This document shows, in pieces, positions 44,937 through 54,743 of a DNA stretch of 64,000 nucleotides (its first letter is position 1; each line of letters opens with the position of its first letter). Both the position numbers and the translations under genes were made by a program. Under the pieces are notes generated by a model, which was not told the origin of the DNA, did no database searches, and saw nothing but the letters and a program-made list of their open reading frames with translations. The DNA comes from Utricularia gibba (Eukaryota > Streptophyta > Magnoliopsida > Lamiales > Lentibulariaceae). Where the stretch lies: the NCBI GenBank assembly GCA_002189035.1, contig CM007990.1, positions 1,178,001-1,242,000 of the forward strand, written 5' to 3'.

Positions 44937-45548
44937 ATGGTGGTTTTCGCCACAAAATTGATGTGTCTGCCTTCTCCTATACGCTTGCCCCCGAAAGTTA
45001 TTGTACCCAATTCCTCATCTCCGATTTCGGTCCGTCTCCCCAGTCAAAACCCACCACGGATTCCGCCTTGCCGCTTCACTGTAACCGAATTCCCGGCCGT
45101 GGCGAAGCCCCCAACCGTGGCGGAGAAATTGAAAACCCTGAATTGTGAATTCAGATCGTTACCAGAGCCAATCGAGAGGGTGAAACGATTGCTGCAGTAC
45201 GCTGCCCTTCTCCCCCAGTTCGACGACTCGTTGAGGAAAAAGGATCTCAGAGTGATGGGCTGCACGATGGGGGTTTGGTTGGACGTGAAATTGGAAGGCG
45301 ATCGGGTTGTGAGATTCAAAATGGATACCGATTCCGAGATCACGAAAGGGTTCTGCTACTGCTTGCTGTGGTTGCTCGACGGGGCGAAAGTGGAGGAAGT
45401 GCTGAGCGTGACAACCGATGATCTGATGGAAATCAACGTCGGGTTGTCGCCGATCAGAGGGAATTCACGGCTCAACACTTGGAGCAATGTGTTGTTCACC
45501 TTGCAGAGAAGAACAGAGTCGCTAGCAAAGCAAAGCCAGTTTCTTTAA
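44937..45548 (+). CDS. SUFE2: SufE-like protein 2, chloroplast
   Basis: One intronless frame of 203 residues. The N-terminal ~60 residues are rich in Ser, Pro and Arg and acid-poor, fitting a chloroplast transit peptide. The SufE fold follows: TVAEKLKTLNCEFRSLPEPI, RLLQYAALLPQFDDSLRKKD, then VMGCTMGVWLDVKLEGDRV with the sulfur-accepting Cys in MGC. FKMDTDSEITKGFCYCLLWL and LSPIRGNSRLNTWSNVLFTL complete it. SufE proteins take persulfide from the cysteine desulfurase NFS2 and stimulate plastid Fe-S cluster building. The absence of a BolA or NadA domain separates it from SUFE1 and SUFE3. An earlier in-frame ATG is not seen. Convergent with the serine-rich-type gene (206 bp). Confidence 0.88.
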   Translation: MVVFATKLMCLPSPIRLPPKVIVPNSSSPISVRLPSQNPPRIPPCRFTVTEFPAVAKPPTVAEKLKTLNCEFRSLPEPIERVKRLLQYAALLPQFDDSLRKKDLRVMGCTMGVWLDVKLEGDRVVRFKMDTDSEITKGFCYCLLWLLDGAKVEEVLSVTTDDLMEINVGLSPIRGNSRLNTWSNVLFTLQRRTESLAKQSQFL

Positions 45549-45754
45549 ACAGAGAGACTGCTTCAAGTGCATGTAGGAACTTTAGTGTAGCCTGGGTTTT
45601 CAAATAAAGTGAAGAACTGTAGTGGTTTAGATTTACATGTGTACCTCCAGTGGAGCAATTATTGCAGTATCGATGTTTTGGGTGCATCCAGGATGATTCA
45701 CAAAGACACAGAGAACAGGCAAGACAACCTTGTGTTGTCTGATATGATCTCCGG

Positions 45755-45982
45755 CTAGGTGCCCTTGGCCGGTGATTCCTCTCCGCCGGATGGAGCCTCT
45801 GGTGTGGTACTCTTCGACCTCGTCCTGTGAAGCCTACATCGGAAGGAGCCAACATGGGTGGTAGGAGAACAGAGACAGTTATGTTTTGGAGCTCTTCCCT
45901 GCCTTGGAGGTCCGCTACCAGCAGCAGCAGGAGGGGGAATTTCAACCTTCACTTGTTTGGTAACCATGGCTTCAGTCCCCAT
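45755..45982 (-). CDS. Small serine-rich-type plant protein (CSPTTHxGSFRCRLHR family)
   Basis: A 75-residue frame, MGTEAMVTKQVKVEIPPP..., contains CLCSPTTHVGSFRCRLHRTR. The block C-x-CSPTxHPGSFRCRLHR is the hallmark of a plant-specific family of 70-120-residue proteins (At1g67910 and At1g24577 are remembered examples). No catalytic domain is known; function is unknown. Start chosen at 45982 because the family begins shortly before the basic/Pro segment; the frame is open upstream and a second ATG follows at codon 6. An acceptor-like AG lies just before the ATG, so an upstream non-coding exon is possible. Confidence 0.65.
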   Translation of the reverse strand: MGTEAMVTKQVKVEIPPPAAAGSGPPRQGRAPKHNCLCSPTTHVGSFRCRLHRTRSKSTTPEAPSGGEESPAKGT

Positions 45983-47223
45983 CACTGGCAAAAATGAAAA
46001 GCAACAGGATGAAAACAGGGAACTATTGTGCAGGAAAACAGGGAAGAGTTGTGATGGCTGGGAATTAAAAATTTGCGATTTTGGTTGAAAGAAGATAAGA
46101 TAGAGATACCCTGAGGCATTATCTTGATTCATCATCCCCTCCACAGTGATCTGAAAAAAAAGCCACAAGATACCAAGTATGTCATTATCGAATCATAAAG
46201 CCATGCCCCATCATAATACTTCTTCTACTTCGAACAATGAATCCAAAAATCACATATTTCGTGGACGAGGATGAAGAGGAAACGATGGCGCAGCATCTTC
46301 TATCCAAGAGTGACAGTCAGCCTTCTGCCTTCTCTTAACATGATCCAGTTTCCTAATGGTTAAATCACTCAGTTTTATCTGCACATCGAAAAGAACTACA
46401 CGAATGACAACACAACATGGGAATCTTCTTCTTTGAGGTTCTTTTCTAAAGACCATGTTGTACTCACATGCACACACGAAGGTGGTCCCAGATTTCATCC
46501 ATGATGTCACCTTGCCTGGAGACTGGGGTCAGGTCTCAATGCTGCAAGGGCGAAATTATTAGCAGAAATCTAGCATCTAACACGTTGGCCATCTGATGGG
46601 GGACAAAGGAATAGAAATATAGAATAACATCCGAATGCGGAGGAAGAGGTGAACCTGGGACAGTTGCAGCAGAGCCCTTAAGCTTCAGATACCCTCCGAT
46701 AATCACTGCCTCCTCTCCAGCTTCCTTCCCTCGCCTCCATTGTACCTTCAAAGATTGTGTTCATCAATCCAACCCATAAATTCGCCAAATTTTGTCTCCT
46801 GGACTAGGAATCGGTCTACGATCCGGCGGCGCGAACTCCAACATTGCCGCCCCGGCGCCATTTCTGTGCTTTTAATCCTGCGTAACCGTGGATCACGGTA
46901 TTCAACAGAAATGGGGATCATGATCATTTGTGACCGTTCGCACGTGGTTGATCACTATCATATACTTCCCACCGTGGGGAGGTATGTGTTTTGCCCATCA
47001 TCTTCCTCCGCCTCGGAGGAAGACTACAACTCGTCGGAATGGGAGCCCGGAGTGGAGGAGGTACCTGGGGCGGACTCGATCCGGATTCCAATGGGACTCC
47101 ATGAGTGAATTTTATGCAACGTGTTATATTGGAGTCTTGGGTTGGAAAATTGGATATATTTAATGAAGATACACATGGGATTTGAAGCCGAGACCTGGCA
47201 CATCCGGCACAAACAAGGAGATG
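45983..47223. other. Unassigned segment with splice-like signals
   Basis: No gene recognised. On the minus strand there are stretches that look like exons flanked by AG and GT: 46736-46651 (EAGEEAVIIGGYLKLKGSAA), 46544-46514 (ALRPDPSLQA), 46389-46256 (IKLSDLTIRKLDHVKRRQKA) and 46150-46106 (ITVEGMMNQDNAS). The reading frame cannot be kept through all of them, and none matches a family I know. A plus-strand ORF of 122 codons (46740-47108) overlaps. Possibilities: spliced 5' UTR of the small gene at 45755, a non-coding RNA, or a decayed gene. Confidence 0.35.
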
Positions 47224-48705
47224 CTACTGAGTGGCTACCAAATTTCCCATTAGCCCAGAAGCAATTTCGTAGTGCTTTGCGACTGAGAAGCCAGCTTCCA
47301 GGGCTAGCTTCTCCAACTCATCCCCTGCATCATATGCGAAGTGAAAATCTGTTCCAAAAGTAGAAGAAAACACTGTCTGGTTGGGAGTAGTTTACCAGTC
47401 TTGTAATTCCTGATTGAGCTCTTCAAGTAGTGATACTCCCCTGCTAGGCCATACGTGCTTGCCACTGGAACAACAACGTTATCGATCATCCACTCCTGCA
47501 AAACAGACGGATAGGAAAATAGGGGTAGTAACTTTCAATACTATAGGCAGAAACACCAAGCCAAACACATTGAAAGTTTATGAGTTACAAATTGGCATAC
47601 AGGAATGGCAAACCTGTATAGAAGCGGTTAAAGGGTCGTTGCTTTTGTTGAAGTCCAGAATGGAAACTTTTGAACGAGGTTTTAGCACTCTGTGCATCTC
47701 CTCGAGAGCTTTCCTCCGATTAACTATGTTTCTTAATCCATAACCAATGGTCGCTGCATCGAAAAAGAACTTGGGGAATGGCAAATCAGTTGCATCTCCT
47801 TCAATCCATCTATTCAAGTATGCATCATAACATGAGACATCTATACCCGGGTAACAGTTTAAACGAAATTCAATCATCTCAAGGAAATTTGCTTTCTAAT
47901 GTAAATGATGATTCACAATAAACATTCTTACTCAATGTTCTTATAGCATGGTTTTGTTCGATCGTGTTGGCGTATGGCCGCAAGGTTCAGGAGCTCCTTT
48001 GAGAAATCCAGGCCAAACACCTATCCCACAGACAAACAAGTGCAAATGAAAAGAAAAAAAAAACAATACCAATCTTTAAGGCAAACATCTTCACATAATA
48101 CACCACCATATTGCGAATTGTTGAACAGTATCAGTAATAGCACACACCTTGCCCCGGATGCCAACTTTCTCTGATAGCAGAAATGTCAAATCCCCACTTC
48201 CACAGCACACATCCAGCACTGTGTCCCCTCTTTAGCCCTGTCCAAAGGATTCAATTACTTGCACTTCTTAGAACAATTACTGCAATACAAAAACTCTTTT
48301 ACCACATTATGATGAAGCTCATTACAAATTCCTAAACAACTAATATTCAATCAAGATAACTAACAGGAGACAAAACTGAGGTTACCCACTCCACGAGACA
48401 CTCATCCTCTTCCATATCCTATGGCCACCCAAGCTCAATATGTCATTCAACTGAAGCAACAAAAAAACACAAACAGCATCGAATCACAGATACTCGAAAA
48501 GCGATACATCATCGCGAAACAGTTCCGGAAACGAAGCATTCGAGAAATTCAAAACGCTCACATTATCGTAAACTGGAGCAATGCGATCAAAAATTTGTTG
48601 GCGTTCAGACGTGCACCTCACAACCGGTCGCCATCTGAAATCCGGCGCCGGGAAACACCCCCGCCTTGCGGGTGAGGCAGTTAAAGATAACTGGAGTATC
48701 GCCAT
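47224..48705 (-). CDS. MENG: 2-phytyl-1,4-naphthoquinone methyltransferase, chloroplast, one-base frameshift
   Basis: Seven exons on the minus strand: 48705-48562, 48450-48386, 48237-48148, 48020-47932, 47809-47614, 47495-47396 and 47324-47224. With one base restored the product is 261 residues, the same as Arabidopsis MENG (At1g23360). It catalyses the last methylation of phylloquinone (vitamin K1) for photosystem I. Seen: an Arg/Pro-rich transit peptide, QQIFDRIAPVYDN, SAM motif I VLDVCCGSGD, FGLDFS, GDATDLPFP, GYGLRNI and VLKPRSKVSILDFNKS (UbiE/COQ5 family). Break: exon 3 reads ...GAGGGGACAC..., one G short of what A-K-E-G-D-T needs (C-run at 48225-48228). An alternative acceptor 8 nt downstream (AAAG before 48229) would restore frame and drop three residues. 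Divergent from the PPR gene at 48893. Confidence 0.88.
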
Positions 48706-48892
48706 TGTGAATGCACTCCTGCCGAAATCGGAACACGTTTAACCGCTTCTCGAAACTTAATGGGCCGGCCCGTTTAAGAAACTCAGACCCAAGTGAAAAG
48801 CCTAATAATAGTATAAGAAGAATTCTGTTGTTATCTGATAGGCCCAATAAACTAAAAAGGAAAGGCCCATGATATATGAATGAGGCCCGGTA
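48706..48892. promoter_or_regulatory. Compact bidirectional promoter, MENG / PPR
   Basis: Only 187 bp separate the start codons of two divergent genes for organelle proteins. TGGGCC at 48761-48766 (within TGGGCCGGCCCG) and GGCCCA at 48841-48846 and 48864-48869 are site II-type TCP-binding words, typical of genes for organelle proteins. No TATA-like element is obvious. Confidence 0.65.
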
Positions 48893-50914
48893 ATGCCCCA
48901 TGTCGGTTCAAACGTCTCTCTGCCCATTCGCAGTTTGATGAAAAGAGAAGGCGTACGGAGTTTGTTGCTGTCACTAAGCTTCAAGTTGAACAGAAAGCAT
49001 GCTTTTCTCGGCATCTCTTCTCATTCGCTGCACACGCTGCCGGAGACTAGGTATGCTGCCGGCTCAAGTATATACAGAGCTAACAGGTATGTTGATTGCT
49101 TGATGAAAGCGGGAAACTTGGATTCAGCCGTCTCGGTGTTCGATGAAATGCTCGAGCGAGATGCGATCACTTGGAACATTATGATTTCAGGGTTTTGTCG
49201 ATATGGGTATAAGAGAGAAGCTTTGGGTTTGTACAATAGAATGATTTATGAAGGTTTCGTGGAGAATCCATCTACTTTTTCAGTAGTTTTGAGTGTAAGC
49301 AGCGTGGAGGGGTTATTTAGAGAAGGGATTGTTCTGCATTGCAGATCCATTGTTCTTGGATACCATGCGAACGTTTACATTCGTTCCGCTCTGGTTGATC
49401 TTTATTTCCAAATGGGACTCGATGATGTTGGTTTCAGATTGCTTAGAACGTCAGAAAACAGAAACTTGGCTACCTGGAATATCGTTTTGCGTAATTTTTC
49501 AGAGTTGGGTCGGTCGCAAGAGCTTCTCAGATTGTACAGTGACATGAGATTGGATGGAGTGGAGCCTAATGGGCTTACTTTCTGCTACGTAATTCGTGGT
49601 TGTGGATGTGAGAAGTTGATTGATGAAGGAACACAGTTGCATTGCTGCGCTATCAAGAAAGGACACACTGATTCCAACTTGTTTGTAGTCAACGCGCTGG
49701 TTGATTTTTACTCCGCCTGTGGGAATTTAACTGAAGCCTTGAAATCGTTCGAGGACATCCCACCTATGGATGTGATTTCATGGAACTCAATGGTTTCGGT
49801 TTTCGCTGCTAGTGGTTTTGCTGTAGATGCTCTTGAATGCTACCGCGCAATGCATCTTTGGGAGAAAAAGCCATCACTTTGCTCATTTGTTGCACTTTTG
49901 AAGTTATCTGGTTCAATCATGGATATACGACTTGGGATGCAAATCCACTGTTGCATTATGAAGCTTTGTTTCAAAAATCCTATCGTCGAATCTGCTCTTA
50001 TCGACATGTATGGCAACTGTGGGGATATTGAAACTTCGTTTAGTATTTTCAACATGAACAATCAAAGAAATATCATTTGCTGTAACGCTCTCATGGCTTC
50101 TCTTTTAAGAGCTGGACTTTCAGGGGACGTAATTGAGCTTTTTGGTCTAATGGTCGATCAGAACATAGGATATAATGAAGTTAGCCTCTCCTTGACATTA
50201 AAAGCACTCTCAGTTGCTGGTACTTCTTCGTGTACAATTCTCCATTGTTGTGCCATAAAGTCTGGTTTTGATTCCGACATTGCGGTGGCCTCTTCAATGA
50301 TTGATGCATACTCAAAAATCGGCGAAGTTGATCATTCGTCACGGATCTTCAATGAACTTCCTTCCCCAAATGTAATCTGCAGCACATCGTTAATCAGTGC
50401 ATTTGCTAGGAATGGACAGGGAAGGAAATGCCTTGAGCTGCTGAATTCAATGACGGAAAATGGCTTAAGACCTGATGAAGTAACATACTTGAATGTTCTC
50501 GCAGGATGCAGTCATTGTGGAATGGTGGAAGAGGGTAGATCAGTCTTCCAACAGATGCATAGGCAGCATGATTTGAAGCTGGATAGGCGCCATTATTCGT
50601 GCGTGATTGACCTTCTCGGTCGGGCCGGTTTAGTCGTTGAAGCACTAGACTTGGTAAATGAATGCCCATTTGGGAATGACGCAATGATTTTGAGCTCTAT
50701 ATTGAGGAGCTGTAAAGTTCATCAGATGGAGGAAATTGGAAGGAGGGTGGCACAAAAACTGGTTGATCTTCAACCTGAGAGTTCTCATGTTTGGCTCCAA
50801 GCTTCTGGATTTTATGCAGCTGTGGGTGACACGGACACTGCGGCACATTGTAGGGAAATTGCATTAGCAAGAGAGATTGCTCTGGATATTGGTCACAGTT
50901 TGATACATGTTTAA
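48893..50914 (+). CDS. PLS-class pentatricopeptide repeat protein
   Basis: One intronless frame of 673 residues. Repeats include NRYVDCLMKAGNLDSAVSVF, RDAITWNIMISGFCRYGYKR, LVDLYFQMGLDDVGFRLL, NLATWNIVLRNFSELGRSQE, DVISWNSMVSVFAASGFAVD and PNVICSTSLISAFARNGQGR. The C-terminal E-like part (DAMILSSILRSCKVHQ...) is short and there is no DYW domain. The N terminus MPHVGSNVSLPIRSLMKREG... is basic and Ser/Leu-rich, fitting a mitochondrial or plastid presequence; Met16 is a second possible start. Expected role: binding of organelle RNA (family). It shares a 187-bp promoter with plastid MENG, which weakly favours a plastid role (inference). Confidence 0.9.
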   Translation: MPHVGSNVSLPIRSLMKREGVRSLLLSLSFKLNRKHAFLGISSHSLHTLPETRYAAGSSIYRANRYVDCLMKAGNLDSAVSVFDEMLERDAITWNIMISGFCRYGYKREALGLYNRMIYEGFVENPSTFSVVLSVSSVEGLFREGIVLHCRSIVLGYHANVYIRSALVDLYFQMGLDDVGFRLLRTSENRNLATWNIVLRNFSELGRSQELLRLYSDMRLDGVEPNGLTFCYVIRGCGCEKLIDEGTQLHCCAIKKGHTDSNLFVVNALVDFYSACGNLTEALKSFEDIPPMDVISWNSMVSVFAASGFAVDALECYRAMHLWEKKPSLCSFVALLKLSGSIMDIRLGMQIHCCIMKLCFKNPIVESALIDMYGNCGDIETSFSIFNMNNQRNIICCNALMASLLRAGLSGDVIELFGLMVDQNIGYNEVSLSLTLKALSVAGTSSCTILHCCAIKSGFDSDIAVASSMIDAYSKIGEVDHSSRIFNELPSPNVICSTSLISAFARNGQGRKCLELLNSMTENGLRPDEVTYLNVLAGCSHCGMVEEGRSVFQQMHRQHDLKLDRRHYSCVIDLLGRAGLVVEALDLVNECPFGNDAMILSSILRSCKVHQMEEIGRRVAQKLVDLQPESSHVWLQASGFYAAVGDTDTAAHCREIALAREIALDIGHSLIHV

Positions 50915-51435
50915 CACGAATGGTTAGTGTTGATATATGCTCTAGAAAAGGTAGCCCCAATGATCGTGCCATCATCGAATCAAACCCGATTTCGATTTTC
51001 AGGATCGCACAGTTTGAAAGGCAAAAACCATGATCATGATATTGAGATCCACCGGTTTTTACCAGGCTGCAAGTCGGAGAACTCCTAGAAGATGCAACCC
51101 AAATCAATCAGAGGTATTAAATTCCTCTCCATCTTTTGGTTCGTTGTTACCTGCTACTCTATTCCGCACGCCAGCTGAGAAGCATTGATTGGTTTGTTGG
51201 TGTAAAATATATTCTGCACTTTTGGGTTATCCAGAAACAGTGACGGGGCGTTTAAAATTAACATTTTGGGAGACGAATTGGTTGACCGTGGTACGCGTTG
51301 CCATTAATGATTGCAGCAGACCCTTGTTGTTCAAAAGACAGTTTTTCATCAATTCCATATGGATTGACGAAGCTTTCTGGCAGAACTGGGACAAGGGAAA
51401 GGGGGGATTAGAGCGATCGAAGCTACAAGGAGGAA
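50915..51435. other. Spacer between PPR gene and PANK1
   Basis: No gene seen. It holds the PPR 3' flank and the PANK1 promoter and leader. A minus-strand ORF (50697-51107) is a shadow of the PPR gene running into this spacer. Confidence 0.6.
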
Positions 51436-53670
51436 ATGGAAGGAGATGAGCTGGAAACGGACAAGGCGATTGAAACCGACTCAGCTCCTCGGCTAGCTAT
51501 CGACATCGGAGGTAATCCAACCTGTTCATTTCATCTTCGTGCTTCCTGGAGATATCTGAGTTCTGGGCGTGATGCATGCCGGTGTTTAAAAGTTTCTTTG
51601 CTTGAGAAAATGGGTTGGTTTTTTTTTTTTTTTTTTAATTCTATTGCAGGACCGGAAGTCTTGAAATCATCAAGTTTCTCTTTTGCTACTGTCTTATTGT
51701 ACAAAATTGATTTTAGACAATTCAACCCAATGATATTTCTGTAACTTTAAATTTCAGGTTCACTAGTTAAAATTGTATACTTTTCAAGCGATGCTAGCGA
51801 GAGCAATTTTTGTTCCACGAGTGACAGGGTCACCGGTATTCTGGAGGATGGATCACCAGCTCCCGTTGGTGGTCTTCACCAAAGTTTCTCTAATGGGAGG
51901 CTACATTTCTTCAAGTTCGAGACAGGGAAGATCAGTGAATGCTTAGAATTCATATCCTCGGTTCTGCTTCCGAATACTGGTATGTGCTTATGTAGCAAGT
52001 GATCTCTTCGATTTCATGAATGATGTGTCATTTTTCTTTGATTATTTATATGCTTGGAATTATTTCTGCTTGCCATGTTTTCGTTGTACATTGTGAAAGG
52101 CTGGTCTTTAGATTCTAAATTCTGCAAGTGAAGGGAATGCTTGTAGTTCTATTTCCAGCAGTGAAACTTTGATGTGGGCTACTTGTAGTTCATGTTTATT
52201 GTTCTCCTTTTAGAGCCATATTATGGATTTAGGTTCACGGAATAACGATGCTACTTTCAGCAGGAAAAGTATCATTAAGGTACTTTTTTTCTTACATATT
52301 TGCAAATACGTGATTAAATCTATTTTTGGACAAAGACAACTTTTTTTTGTCGTGATGAAGGCGACTGGTGGTGGGGCATTCAAATTTGCGGATGTTTTCA
52401 AGGAAAAACTTGGTATTACTCTTGACAAGGTTGACGAAATGGATTGCCTGGTGGCTGGAGTTAATTTTTTGTTAAGGGTGAGAATTTTAGTACTTGCATG
52501 TTCCTAGTTATCATTGTACATGGTTGTTGGAGTATGCTTTCTATGCTGTAGGCATGGAATCATGAAGCATTTACATATGTCGATGGTCAAAGGGAGAACA
52601 TTCAGATTGACCACAATGATTTGTATCCTTATCTTCTTGTTAATATAGGCTCTGGGGTGAGCATGATCAAGGTAGCTGCATCAAATCTTCTAGTAATCAT
52701 ACAAGGTTTTTGATATCAATATCTAAAATTTCTATCTGTTGGCTGTCTTAGGTTGATAGTGATGACAAATACCAGCGTGTTAGTGGAACAAGCATTGGAG
52801 GTGGCACCTTCTGGGGCTTAGGAAAACTTTTAACCAAGTGCAAAAGGTTCCTCTTTTCATGGATTTTTTCTTTATCTTGAGATGGCTCTTTTCGAAGGCA
52901 AGATTATATTTGGTTGATTCTTTCACTTATGACTACATTTCTCTTTCTTTCTCTTTCACATTACCTTAGTTTTAACGAGTTATTGGAGATGAGCCATCAA
53001 GGAAACAACAGACTAGTGGACATGCTTGTGGGTGAAATCTATGGTGGAATGGATTATGCAAAGGTGGATTTACCGCTTCTTGCTGTGTATTATGCATGCA
53101 TTCTTCAAAGTTTAATTCAAGTGGAAAACTTTTCCAGATTGGCCTTACTTCAACAGCAATTGCTTCCAGTTTCGGAAAGCCAGTGTCTCAAAAGAAGGAG
53201 CTTGAAGACTACCAACCTGAAGACATGGCTCGATCTCTACTCAGGATGATCTCCAATAACGTTGCACAGGTAACAAACATCCCACACCATCAGATCCTAT
53301 TAAATCCCCTCCTGCCCCTTCCCTTTCCTCATCTCCTCTGTCACATATCCCAGATAGCTTACCTGAATGCCCTCCACTTCAAACTGAAACGAATATTTTT
53401 TGGAGGATTCTTCATCTGTGGCCATCCCTACACGATGGACACAATCTCAGTGGGAGTCAACTACTGGTAATCTACCACCTTCCTACTACTACTTCCGAGT
53501 CGCGGTGCGACATTTGATTTCAATGTTGTTACCATTGAAGGTCAAATGGTGAAGCTAAAGCCATGTTTCTGGGGCATGAAGGATTCCTTGGCGCTCTGGG
53601 AGCCTTTCTGAGTTACAGTAAAAATGGCCTTGCAGATTCTGCACATCAGCTCTCCAAGGAGTCCCATTGA
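51436..53670 (+). CDS. PANK1: Pantothenate kinase, type II (PANK1-like)
   Basis: Ten exons: 51436-51511, 51758-51960, 52214-52279, 52361-52477, 52552-52671, 52752-52846, 52970-53063, 53138-53269, 53354-53466 and 53541-53670; 381 residues (Arabidopsis PANK1 has 383). It phosphorylates pantothenate, the first step of coenzyme A synthesis. Seen: [16 protein letters not shown] (phosphate-binding, rebuilt across intron 1), [87 protein letters not shown] and [14 protein letters not shown]. The protein stops soon after this, so it lacks the C-terminal DUF89 phosphatase domain of PANK2. The exon 2 donor was set at TCCTCG|GTTCTG because the apparent later GT cannot be joined in frame; the intron-3 acceptor is AAG. 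Confidence 0.9.
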
Positions 53671-54332
53671 TCTTTATGGTGCTCTTCTGCTTTGCGTAAA
53701 CTATTGAATGGTAGAAATGGATCCTTGAGGAAGGCAAAGTGTACTGCCGGAAAAGACATCCTGCTTGGGGACGACGGCCGACTTCTGTAACTGGTTTTTA
53801 AAAAGTTAAAGATAGAATGTATTCTTATTTAAGCCTTTTTGTTAAATATTTTTTTGAGTAAAATGCATCAAAAATCACAATGTTTAATATTTTGATAAAA
53901 TTAGTTTTTAATTTTTAATATTTTTAAAATCTTACGTACCATACATAATTCATTTTCAAATTTTTATATTTTAAATATTTTTAATTTTTCACAATTGAAT
54001 ACCGAGTATAATTAATTTTATCACTTATTTCAAATATTAAAAATTAATTATGTGAAAATATGGAATATTAAATCATTAGGAATTATTTTCTAAATGGTTG
54101 AAATACATTATTTTGAAAGAATAAAAATTAATAAAATCAAAGTTTTAAACAATATGAATAATATTAAAATAGTATGACTATTTTTATAAATTTCATAAAC
54201 ATGGGTATCACATTCTTATAATAAAAATAATCAAATTATCTAGGTGGAAAATAATACTACCAATAACATTAATAATAAGAATAAAAATAGTAATAATAAT
54301 AATAAACTTTTGCATGGATCCTTCTTGGAGGC
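53671..54332. other. AT-rich spacer
   Basis: No gene seen. 53671-53810 is the PANK1 3' flank; 53830-54300 is AT-rich and ends in an AAT-type trinucleotide-rich stretch (about 54244-54305). Confidence 0.6.
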
Positions 54333-54743
54333 TCACGCAGCACCAGCACGTCTAGCGCGCGATCTTGGTATAATGTTCTGCTGCTGCTCCTCCTCCTGTG
54401 GAGCCTCCGCCGGCGCCGGCGCGGCCGCATCACCTCCAGCATTGCCGGCGGCGTCCCTCTCTGCGCCGGATTCCAAATCTTCTGTCACATTCGCGACCGG
54501 TTCCTGCGGCGGGTTCCCTTCCTCCGCAGCTGCCTCCTGACTCGGCTGAGACTCTCCCCCAGCTCCAGCCTCCTCGTCGCCGGGGCAGCAGTGGCGACAC
54601 ATGCGGCTTAAAGCACACGACACCACCGAGATGACGGCGATCGCAAAGAGGACGATCACAACGGGCCCGTACGGTCCAAACATGCGGGAAGGAGGCTGTG
54701 GTACGAGGAGGGGCTCCGGTGTAAGAATTGCTGGCTGAGACAT
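54333..54743 (-). CDS. Small single-pass membrane protein, Ala/Glu/Pro-rich tail
   Basis: An intronless frame of 136 residues. Seen: a proline-rich N terminus (MSQPAILTPEPLLVPQPPSR); MFGPYGPVVIVLFAIAVISV, which starts one hydrophobic span (~24-46); a Cys-rich juxtamembrane block (SCALSRMCRHCCPGD); and a long acidic Ala/Glu/Pro tail ending in RSRARRAGAA. The GPYGPVVIVL... plus Cys pattern resembles a loosely defined plant family of small uncharacterised membrane proteins. High GC in AT-rich surroundings and the intact frame argue for a real gene. The juxtamembrane cysteines could be palmitoylated (inference). Function unknown. Confidence 0.6.
   Translation of the reverse strand: MSQPAILTPEPLLVPQPPSRMFGPYGPVVIVLFAIAVISVVSCALSRMCRHCCPGDEEAGAGGESQPSQEAAAEEGNPPQEPVANVTEDLESGAERDAAGNAGGDAAAPAPAEAPQEEEQQQNIIPRSRARRAGAA

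Noticed and set aside
46740-47108. Plus-strand ORF of 122 codons
   Set aside because: No recognisable domain or family; kept only as part of the unassigned segment.
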